Positions 7,712 through 15,817 of a DNA stretch of 32,584 nucleotides are shown here, in pieces. Numbering within the stretch: position 1 is the first letter of the stretch; each line of letters opens with the position of its first letter. The position numbers and the translations under genes are program-made. The notes under the pieces were generated by a model. It saw only the letters and a program-made list of their open reading frames with translations. It did not search any database and was not told the origin of the DNA. Origin of the DNA: a virus; the IMG/VR virus record IMGVR_UViG_3300030329_004064, positions 1 through 32,584 of that record. One strand, written 5' to 3'.

Positions 7712-9076
7712 TTATAACCTCTTTGTTATGTCTTTCATATCACCATAATTTTTACCCATTTTAGCTTTGGTTAAAAATACAGGTTTGTAATCAACCCTTT
7801 TAGTAGGTAAATCACAATCATCTTCTAGTATCTTTTTGATTTCTTTCAAAGTTTTTACTCCATCTTGTTCTGAAAAGTCAAACAGGAAACTATCGTAACC
7901 ATAAAGAACTAACTTTGTTTTTTTACCTTCTCTTAATAAATAGTCTTGAATTGATAAAATCTTCTTAATATTCATTTCAGTTTCATAACCTTGAATTAAA
8001 TAATTAAAGAGTTTATTCCTATTTAAATCATCATAATTTTCAAATAATAGTTTCCGTCTATAAATATCACTAAAAACACAATTATGTGTATTTATTTCAT
8101 TCCATTTTTTATTTATATAATCATATGCTTTTTGATAAAAATATGATAATTTTGTGTGTTCTTCACGAATACCACCATATAATATTTGAAATGTTTTTTG
8201 TTTTGCTTCATCATATGAACAACCATATTTATGAGCAAAATATTGATGTACTGAAGTACTATGTCGATGCATAAAATTAAAATCAGTTAAATTACCAATC
8301 AATCTTAAATGATAAGCATCAAAGTCAAATTCTACTAATGAATCATTTTCTGGTATAAATGCTTTTCTTTGTTCTTTTGTTAAAGCAGCGAAGTTAACCG
8401 TACCAAATGAATTACTTGGACGACCTGTTGTTGTCCATAGATTGTAATTACTATATAATTTACCATCTGATATATGTTTCTTCACTCTGATATCAAATAT
8501 ATCACATACATCATCTGATACTTTAAGTCCATTCTTTTCAATCTCCCAAAAAGCCTGTATTTTATCTACTGAACCATCTCTCGCGAACCAACCTTCATCA
8601 TTTATTAAATCATTTAATTTAGGCTGTAACCATTCAAACATCTGTTTTGATAGTTCATCACAATACTCTTTATGCTTCGAAATTGGCACTATTTCGTTAA
8701 GTTTTTTTACATTGTAGTACTTGTTACTCAAGAAATCTATTGCATTATTTCGTAAATTTGTCTTAAATGGCTTACTTTTTAACCACCAATGACATTGATT
8801 TAAACAAAGAACTTTTTTATGTTTAGTAAATATTGGTTGTAATTTTTTAGAATCAGGTGTAAAAATAATACCTTCATTCAACTCACCTATATGTGAATAA
8901 TCCTGTAACATCTCTGAACAATCAGGATGTAATTGTGGAATAAATTCACCTTTATATAAAGTACCTTCTTTTAAATCTATCTCCCGTGTATACAATAATG
9001 ATAACTTATTATTCTTATGTAAAGGATGTAAATTAGGGTCTGAATATATAGGTATAACAATATAACTTTTAAACAT
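7712..9076 (-). CDS. Divergent family-A DNA polymerase domain protein, 454 residues
   Basis: The C-terminal 250 residues match the palm and fingers of family-A polymerases: WEIEKNGLKV (177-186), like the ME..GI.ID segment before the palm; TTTGRPSNS (215-223) with the conserved Arg219; motif A EFDFDAYHLRLI (249-260) with catalytic Asp251; fingers helix AKQKTFQILYGG (291-302) keeping Lys292, Phe296 and Tyr300; NYLIQGYETEMN (358-369), like the N..xQG motif; and motif C LYGYDSFLF (391-399) with Asp395. Oddities: the steric-gate Glu of motif A is His256, the HDE of motif C is YDS, and the Arg four before the fingers Lys is Tyr. The N-terminal 170 residues show no 3'-5' exonuclease motifs. Polymerase fold likely; activity and whether it is the replicase are uncertain. 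Confidence 0.75.
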   Translation of the reverse strand: MFKSYIVIPIYSDPNLHPLHKNNKLSLLYTREIDLKEGTLYKGEFIPQLHPDCSEMLQDYSHIGELNEGIIFTPDSKKLQPIFTKHKKVLCLNQCHWWLKSKPFKTNLRNNAIDFLSNKYYNVKKLNEIVPISKHKEYCDELSKQMFEWLQPKLNDLINDEGWFARDGSVDKIQAFWEIEKNGLKVSDDVCDIFDIRVKKHISDGKLYSNYNLWTTTGRPSNSFGTVNFAALTKEQRKAFIPENDSLVEFDFDAYHLRLIGNLTDFNFMHRHSTSVHQYFAHKYGCSYDEAKQKTFQILYGGIREEHTKLSYFYQKAYDYINKKWNEINTHNCVFSDIYRRKLLFENYDDLNRNKLFNYLIQGYETEMNIKKILSIQDYLLREGKKTKLVLYGYDSFLFDFSEQDGVKTLKEIKKILEDDCDLPTKRVDYKPVFLTKAKMGKNYGDMKDITKRL

Positions 9077-9118
9077 ACTACAATATATAACCTTTTTATT
9101 TAAAAAACAAGCTTTTTT

Positions 9119-12100
9119 TTATACTGCTACATTAACAGCTGTTTCATTTGCAGGTGGTGATGGTGGTGGGGGTGGTGGATATAATATATTCATAAATTTG
9201 GCGGCTTGTGATATTTGTTCTGGTATTGTTAAAACCCATTTGTTATTTTTAATACAAATAACTAATGCATTTTCTGTGGGATTATTAAATACATTCAGAA
9301 CATCATATTGTATAGACAATAGATAACTTTTTCCATCTTTAGATTTAGTAGTTTTTAGTGTTGCCAGTGGAGCTTTAGCTTTAAATAAATTGTTTACTAC
9401 TTCTTCTAATTTTGCAATATATTCATCGGCAGCTGCCAATGCTTCTGCTGTTGAAATATCTATACTATCAAACAACTCAGAAATAGGTTCTGTTTTGGCA
9501 CGGATAAAAGTGTTTACTTGATATACGAAATCTAAATCTGGATTATTATTTTCTAAAGGTTTAACATAAAGTAAAAATGGTAAAAGTTTATTTATACCTA
9601 TAAGACCAAAATCATCTGATAGAGCTGTCGGTTCTATTACTATATTCTCGTGTTGCCAAGAATCAATCTCCACATCTTGTAAATGTCTTTGTTTTACATC
9701 AGGCCGTAGTTTCATCACACAATTTAAAGTAGTTTCATAATTACCTGGTGATACATTATGTGAAACACCCATTACCTGATAAAATACTGAATTATCATAT
9801 CTTTTTGGTAAATACCCTATACGAAACATATCTCCAACACAAAATGCACTATTTCCATATAATTGTAAAGATATAGCATAATTTGTAAGTGTTGGTACTT
9901 TTTCTGTACTCTCTCTTACAAGTACTTTTGTAAAATAATCATAAGTATTTTTTCTGTAATCTACATTGAATTGTTTTTGTAATAATTCTTTATTTTCAGC
10001 GAAATCCATAGTTGGATATGCTGATGCTTCAATTATTTCTTCTTCCGGTTCTTCTACTACATCACTACTTTTATTAATTTCTTCTGCAATTTTATTAGCC
10101 ATTATATCTGTTTTATCATTAGAATAATCACCATTAATTTGTGTATTCGCGAGATATCCAGTATCTGTAGTTTGATGATTCAACATTCCTTTTGGAAATT
10201 TTTCTCTATTTTGCCAGTTAATCCAGTCGTTTGAAATTAGTTTATAATATTCAGTATTAGTATGTTGTGGAACATATTCTACTTCATAATTGGCTACTTT
10301 TCCTTCTCGTTCACCCATTTGATTAATAATTTCTCTTGATTGAGCCTGTGCTATCAAACTACTAACAGGCGCTTTAGTTAAACCGGCTTCTCCCAATGAA
10401 GCTAAAGCTATTTCACTACTAATTAAATCACCACCTCCAAATTGTAAATTCATTGACATATTTCTAATTATTGAGTTAGGAGATGCGGGATTAAATTTAA
10501 ATAGATTATCATATGACTCAGGTTTATTAATGGTAGCTACTCTCTCAACCATAGCCAAGTCTGTATCAGTACAACCAATTGTTTCATCTACCCAACCTAT
10601 TTTTCTTGATAAGCCTGGTGGGTCTTGATTTAACATCATCCAATTCCACACATAACCTGTATCTTGTTGTAATATTCTAGATACATAATGATAAACATCA
10701 CTTAATTTATCTGCATCTTTAATAGCTCGTTTTAAAACTTTTAATTGAATAAAAACTTCTCTTATTGGTATTTTATTTGAATCTTTTAAATCTTGAGTTA
10801 ACCCTCCATATTCATCAGTTCCTAACTTTCTTGTATTATATGTATCGTCCCAATTATCGGGTAATATAAATGGTAGTTTTCTATATCGACTACCTAAAAA
10901 AGTTTGTCTCTTATACATTGAACTTTCCCAATGACACAAAGAATGCCATGGAGTACTAAAAGTAATTGAATCACTCCATTCATTATCAAAATCATCTTTA
11001 TCAAAGTATTTTGCAAATTCATTATTTAGTATATTATCTTCAAACCAACCCCAAGAAACATAAACTGCATCTGGACCGGTAGATGGTATTTTTGCACCAT
11101 CTTCGTCTTCTTTATAAGTACCTCGCCAATAAATACCTAACTCAACATTTAATTGTGATGGTTTATTAAAATCAGGAGAACCTAAATACTCAGCTGAAAA
11201 TTGGTCTACATATTTACTATATTTTTCTGCGTGGTCTGTTGAAAATTTTTCATTAGGAAAAAGTTGTTTATCTGGAAACAAAGTATTCGCTGCCTGTGAT
11301 AAAATTCTATACTCTAAATTCGCTAGAAGATTTTTTTTGGCTACACCGAAATGAGTTTCTTCTGTCAAAGTCGGATTTGTTAATACCGTATTATGTGACC
11401 ATAAATCTATTTCACAATTCCAAGATAAATCACTAGGGTCAAAATCACTTCTCGCTGCTCCTACTAATCCTTGTATAAATTGTATATCATAATCAGAATC
11501 GTGTATTTGACCATCTTTATCGGGTATACCATCTTTACTTGTTGTTCCATATATTATTTCATTATACATACTTCTTTGTTCTTCTTGTAATTTTAACAAA
11601 TCTTCTGGATTGTATAATGTAAAATTCTTTTTATGTGTCCAACCAAAATCGACAAATATTTGAGCTCCAGGTCTTAGAAAGTATCTACTATAAATTTGGT
11701 CATATTCTTCTTTATCATATACTTTAAATTGTACGGTTGATTTCATTGTTCCGGAATAACCACCATAAGAACTACCTTGTGTGCTAGAACGAACATTTAA
11801 TATTCCAGCGGGTGGTCGAAGTTTTCTTATACCAGGATTAGTCGCGTAATCTAAATCAGTATAAGTTTCTCTTTGTGAAGGTAATATAGAATTAGGGTCA
11901 AACTCATCACCTCCAATCGGTTCATAAAGTTTTCTATCTCCCGTTCTCATATTGTAAGTACCTAACATATAAACTTTTCCTAATTTATCAGAAGGTGTTC
12001 TACTTATTGTAGTTACTTTTATTTTAGGTGCTTCACCTGAATCTATATTAGATTTTGTCCAATTATAACGCTTTGTTGCAAAATCAAGTTCTTGTTTTAA

Positions 12101-12358
12101 TGTTTCTTCAACATCTGCTTCTGTTTCATCACCCGTTTTTTGTACAACAGAAACAGCTGTCCACATACGAGCAAACGGTGTTTTAGAACTATAATAACCT
12201 TGACCTCCAAAACTATCTTCCTGTAAATCAGTTTCTTCCATACCAGCTTGACTATCGTTTATACCAACACCGGCACCCTTTTCTTCCATAATTTGAATTT
12301 TTCTTCTGATTCTTTCAGGTAATGTTGCACCGAAAGCTCTTGTATGTATTTTACCCAT
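9119..12358 (-). CDS. Large baseplate hub-like structural protein, 1079 residues
   Basis: Virion protein of the baseplate, judged by context and sequence style. Around residues 180-240 it has ILNVRSSTQGSSYGGYSGTM (185-204) followed by TVQFKVYDKEEYDQIYSRYF and PGAQIFVDFGW, the 'many residues set the frame of a tail spike or hub' segment common in T4-like marine baseplate proteins. Near the C-terminus YAISLQLYGNSAFCVGDMF and YQVMGVSHNVSPGNYETTL resemble the beta domains of hub proteins of the gp27/gpD type. It ends in a proline run (YPPPPPPSPP) and a short tail. No lysozyme domain is visible. It follows the LysM-like gene by two bases and is last of the tape measure-1057-LysM cluster. Exact T4 counterpart unknown. 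Confidence 0.7.
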   Translation of the reverse strand: MGKIHTRAFGATLPERIRRKIQIMEEKGAGVGINDSQAGMEETDLQEDSFGGQGYYSSKTPFARMWTAVSVVQKTGDETEADVEETLKQELDFATKRYNWTKSNIDSGEAPKIKVTTISRTPSDKLGKVYMLGTYNMRTGDRKLYEPIGGDEFDPNSILPSQRETYTDLDYATNPGIRKLRPPAGILNVRSSTQGSSYGGYSGTMKSTVQFKVYDKEEYDQIYSRYFLRPGAQIFVDFGWTHKKNFTLYNPEDLLKLQEEQRSMYNEIIYGTTSKDGIPDKDGQIHDSDYDIQFIQGLVGAARSDFDPSDLSWNCEIDLWSHNTVLTNPTLTEETHFGVAKKNLLANLEYRILSQAANTLFPDKQLFPNEKFSTDHAEKYSKYVDQFSAEYLGSPDFNKPSQLNVELGIYWRGTYKEDEDGAKIPSTGPDAVYVSWGWFEDNILNNEFAKYFDKDDFDNEWSDSITFSTPWHSLCHWESSMYKRQTFLGSRYRKLPFILPDNWDDTYNTRKLGTDEYGGLTQDLKDSNKIPIREVFIQLKVLKRAIKDADKLSDVYHYVSRILQQDTGYVWNWMMLNQDPPGLSRKIGWVDETIGCTDTDLAMVERVATINKPESYDNLFKFNPASPNSIIRNMSMNLQFGGGDLISSEIALASLGEAGLTKAPVSSLIAQAQSREIINQMGEREGKVANYEVEYVPQHTNTEYYKLISNDWINWQNREKFPKGMLNHQTTDTGYLANTQINGDYSNDKTDIMANKIAEEINKSSDVVEEPEEEIIEASAYPTMDFAENKELLQKQFNVDYRKNTYDYFTKVLVRESTEKVPTLTNYAISLQLYGNSAFCVGDMFRIGYLPKRYDNSVFYQVMGVSHNVSPGNYETTLNCVMKLRPDVKQRHLQDVEIDSWQHENIVIEPTALSDDFGLIGINKLLPFLLYVKPLENNNPDLDFVYQVNTFIRAKTEPISELFDSIDISTAEALAAADEYIAKLEEVVNNLFKAKAPLATLKTTKSKDGKSYLLSIQYDVLNVFNNPTENALVICIKNNKWVLTIPEQISQAAKFMNILYPPPPPPSPPANETAVNVAV

Positions 12359-12360
12359 AT

Positions 12361-12633
12361 TTAATCACCTTGAGCGTATTCTGTAGAACTTGGTATTCTT
12401 AATTGAATATTTTCTGGAACATTTAATGTGAATAAATTATTAGCACGAGCTATATACCACCATAAACTTACATCACCATAAAAATTATACGCTAATAAAT
12501 CAAGTCTATCACCAAATTGAGTTATAACATATATATCATCATCACTCACTGGTATATTATCATAATATGTTGACCTATAAACTAATTTACCATCATCTTT
12601 TCTTACTTGTTCTGTATTTCTATATCTATCCAT
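12361..12633 (-). CDS. gp53: LysM-like baseplate protein, gp53/gpX type, 90 residues
   Basis: Small baseplate protein. Residues 30-75 read DDDIYVITQFGDRLDLLAYN, then FYGDVSLWWYIARANNLF and NVPENIQLRIP, a LysM-like fold pattern (GDRLD, YGD, WWYIARANN, RIP) shared by T4 gp53 N-termini and phage P2 gpX-type tail proteins. It is much shorter than T4 gp53 (196 residues), so only the LysM-like domain is present. It lies between the two large baseplate genes, ten bases after one and two before the other, where a peptidoglycan- or wedge-binding baseplate protein is expected. The LysM-like assignment is good; equivalence to gp53 is an inference. Confidence 0.72.
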   Translation of the reverse strand: MDRYRNTEQVRKDDGKLVYRSTYYDNIPVSDDDIYVITQFGDRLDLLAYNFYGDVSLWWYIARANNLFTLNVPENIQLRIPSSTEYAQGD

Positions 12634-12643
12634 AATTTATTCC

Positions 12644-15600
12644 TTATTGTCTATCTGAATTATCTGAATAATATTTGTAGCCATAGTGTGGAACTAATCC
12701 TTTGTTATTACCATCAGCATCCATTCCAGGAACTTTATCATTAAGTATTTTATAACTAATATTTGCTGTAATATATCTTGGTACTTTATAATTATCACCC
12801 ATTACACTTTCCCAAGGTCCACTAAACGAATAATTTATACTTTGTATAAAACCTAAAACACCATTTATATATTCAGCTGATTCATTACCTCCAGGTTGAC
12901 CACCATATAAATCAGCTAGTCTTAATCGTGTTAGTGGTGGTTTTGGTCTTGTGTACCCAATATTATCATCTTTAAAATATTGTGGATAACATAAATTTGT
13001 TAAATAATCTAATTTAGCATAAATTCTATCTAATTCTATTGGGTTCATCGCATATAACTTCATCGTAAAATTTAAATCTCGTGTACTACTTTGATAAGTG
13101 TATACAGGTTCACTTCTACCAATAAATGTAGATTCAGCCCAATTTGCATTCACATTTTCATTTATATCTTCAATGTAACCTCTAAAAGCTAATATTTTCT
13201 CATTTCTTAAATCTTTAAAATAAAATGGATAACCGTGTTTAACACTATGAATATTTTTATCAGCTGGTTTTGAAATTGCTGGAATGTCATCTTTATCAAT
13301 AGGAGCTAATGTCATTTGGTCACCTACAATACCTTCAACATTAACTGGAGTTCCATCTATAGATTCATTTACATTATTTACTAAATCACCACCTAAAGTT
13401 GAAATTTCTTCTGAGTTCTTTTTTTGGTTATTGAATGGTTTTCCGAATGATGGGTCTATTTGTTTAAATACATCCATATTTAATTTAGCATTTTTATTTT
13501 TAAAGACATCGAGTGCACCCATAAAACCATCTCGTTTTCTTTCAGTATATTTAGATTCGTCAAGTACCCAACTTCGAGTTACTCTAACTTTTACAAATGG
13601 AATATTTGATGAAAATAAAGACAATGGATTATAAAAATATTGAAATTGTTGATGACCTCCAACTAAACCTGCTTCTATATCATCATATTTTCTTTGATTG
13701 GCTTTTTTACCTGGTTCAGTCATATTAACGGCAGAACCATGTTTTATATCTCTATGAACCATATAAGCACCTAAACCTGAAACCATTTGTATACCCATAA
13801 ATTTGACACCATCAGCTGATATTGCATATTTAGCTAGTCTTACAGCATCTTCTAAATGTGCCGAAACAATATTATCTCTACCATTTCCATTATCAGAGTG
13901 TGATGGTATAGGTCGTGTAATGTATGGTTCAGTTCCTCTATCAAATGTTAATGGTAAAAATCCACCATTTCCTACAAAGGGTTCATATGATGAACCTACA
14001 GCAGTTTTTGATTGAACCTTTTCCCAATCAATTAAGTTATCTATATGATTAGTATATATATCCCCTAGTGTAAGTTCTGTTACTGGGTTTCCTGCTATTG
14101 TTAAAGTTCTACCAGCATTATTTTCAATCAAAGCTGGAATATTATTATAACCAGCTCCATCTCCTATCTCAATACCTTCACCATCTGTATAATAATTATT
14201 AAATGTAGCATCATCACCTGAACCTGGATATATCTCATCATAAATAGTCCCAGCACCATTTGCTATTCCATCAACTATATGATATTCAGAAAGAATACCA
14301 CCATCAATTTCATCTTGAATATATGGTGTAAAACCGGTAGCATGTGGTCCTCCATCACCAGTCAGTCCACTAGTGTTTATAAAATCTACACCATCAGTTA
14401 TTTGTGCACTAAAATTAATCCATTCTGATGTCCAAAGTATACCGGGATTTGTATATTGTAAATCTTCAGGCAATCCTGTTATATTTGTAAATTCTGAATC
14501 CATTAAATGTTTTCTATTTTTTGTAAAACCTGTCATATAAAGATTATACACACCAGCTGGTATTAAATGGTCTATTGTACCATCATCATCATACTCTGTG
14601 TAATAATGCATACCTAAACCAATACCTGGATTCTCATAATGTGCTATAGAAGTTCCTTGAAATTCAGAAATTGAATTATAAAGCTCTCCTGTTCCAGGGG
14701 CTCTGTTACGAGTAAATCCAGTCATTACATCAGTATCAATCCAATTAACTCCACCATATATATGACCATACTCTGATTCCCACATATTACCTTGATTTTG
14801 ATATTGTGGTCCAGCATCTTGTGTTTCAACTGATATACCAACTAATTGTTCTTGTAGAGGTTGTAAATTTAATGTAAATCCATTGGCGTGAATATTTGGA
14901 ATCACATTTATACCAGTATCAAATTTATGATAACCATCTACCCAAGACATTTCCCATAATTCTCCGAGGTTCGTAAATTCTTCACCTACTACACCCGAAA
15001 ATAAAGTGTCATCTTCTTCAGTAAGTCCTGGAACAAAACCTGGACTAAAATGAAGTTCAGGTGCGTGAACAGATTGAAATTCAGGCTCAATACCTTCGTA
15101 AAATATAGTTCCACCTTGTTCTGGACTAATATTAAATTCAAGTCCGTTTATAGCATTAAATTGTGTTGTATATATGTTACCTTCTTCTATAGGTCCTAAC
15201 CAAGTGAATCCATTAGCGTGAATATTTTCAATTGTATCTACGACATCTTCTGATGTTACTCCTAAAAGACTACCCTCAGTAACCCATTGTGTTTGTGGTG
15301 CATTTAAATCTTGTTGATAATTTATTAAAATACTTCCTAAAGTACCTGGATTAGTATATTCATCTCCGTCAATTCCAATAAATAGAGAAGGACTTAAATG
15401 TTCTAAACTCGGTGTAAATCCGACAGCAAAATCATTATTAATCACATCAATAGGACTACTATCTAATATACCACCAAAACCTAAATCTCCTGGATTGGTG
15501 AACACATTTCCTACAATACCACTAAATAAAGTATCATCACCTTCTTGAAGGTAACTCACAAAACCAGTACTATGTATATCTGTTATAGTATTAACCATTT

Positions 15601-15817
15601 GTTGGTCAGGGTCAATACCTTGCCACATTCCACCTGGATTTTCATAAGTACTTCCTTCTATCCCTAAAAAATCAGTACCTTGAACATTTATTGTAAATCC
15701 AGTAGCATGTACATCTTCTATATAATTTACACCAGTATTTATTTTCAATTCTTTATCACCCGTAAAAACAGATGATAAATCAGATAGTCCACCTTGTGAT
15801 TGTCCACCTTGGGCCAT
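12644..15817 (-). CDS. Baseplate protein with an N-terminal array of nine repeats, 1057 residues
   Basis: Residues about 30-500 hold nine imperfect repeats, each with a GF(T/V) core (at 40, 85, 133, 203, 260, 313, 367, 430 and 495; spacing 45-70), usually preceded by H-A-N/T-G and followed by F/L-x-G-I-x-G and Y-x-N-P-G-x-(L/M)W. From about 700 the style changes: YPFYFKDLRNEKILAFRGYI, STRDLNFTMKLYAMNPIELD and RIYAKLDYLTNLCYPQYF look like tail-tube initiator/baseplate proteins of the gp48/gp54 kind, and the C-terminus is GYKYYSDNSDRQ. It overlaps the tape measure stop as TAATG and is followed by the LysM-like gene. I infer an initiator-type baseplate protein carrying a repeat array that may face outward. 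No exact family recognised. Confidence 0.65.
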   Translation of the reverse strand: MAQGGQSQGGLSDLSSVFTGDKELKINTGVNYIEDVHATGFTINVQGTDFLGIEGSTYENPGGMWQGIDPDQQMVNTITDIHSTGFVSYLQEGDDTLFSGIVGNVFTNPGDLGFGGILDSSPIDVINNDFAVGFTPSLEHLSPSLFIGIDGDEYTNPGTLGSILINYQQDLNAPQTQWVTEGSLLGVTSEDVVDTIENIHANGFTWLGPIEEGNIYTTQFNAINGLEFNISPEQGGTIFYEGIEPEFQSVHAPELHFSPGFVPGLTEEDDTLFSGVVGEEFTNLGELWEMSWVDGYHKFDTGINVIPNIHANGFTLNLQPLQEQLVGISVETQDAGPQYQNQGNMWESEYGHIYGGVNWIDTDVMTGFTRNRAPGTGELYNSISEFQGTSIAHYENPGIGLGMHYYTEYDDDGTIDHLIPAGVYNLYMTGFTKNRKHLMDSEFTNITGLPEDLQYTNPGILWTSEWINFSAQITDGVDFINTSGLTGDGGPHATGFTPYIQDEIDGGILSEYHIVDGIANGAGTIYDEIYPGSGDDATFNNYYTDGEGIEIGDGAGYNNIPALIENNAGRTLTIAGNPVTELTLGDIYTNHIDNLIDWEKVQSKTAVGSSYEPFVGNGGFLPLTFDRGTEPYITRPIPSHSDNGNGRDNIVSAHLEDAVRLAKYAISADGVKFMGIQMVSGLGAYMVHRDIKHGSAVNMTEPGKKANQRKYDDIEAGLVGGHQQFQYFYNPLSLFSSNIPFVKVRVTRSWVLDESKYTERKRDGFMGALDVFKNKNAKLNMDVFKQIDPSFGKPFNNQKKNSEEISTLGGDLVNNVNESIDGTPVNVEGIVGDQMTLAPIDKDDIPAISKPADKNIHSVKHGYPFYFKDLRNEKILAFRGYIEDINENVNANWAESTFIGRSEPVYTYQSSTRDLNFTMKLYAMNPIELDRIYAKLDYLTNLCYPQYFKDDNIGYTRPKPPLTRLRLADLYGGQPGGNESAEYINGVLGFIQSINYSFSGPWESVMGDNYKVPRYITANISYKILNDKVPGMDADGNNKGLVPHYGYKYYSDNSDRQ

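Noticed and set aside
9119-12358. Lysozyme domain (gp5-like) in the hub protein
   Set aside because: No glycoside hydrolase motif seen in 1079 residues; only beta-rich hub-like segments.
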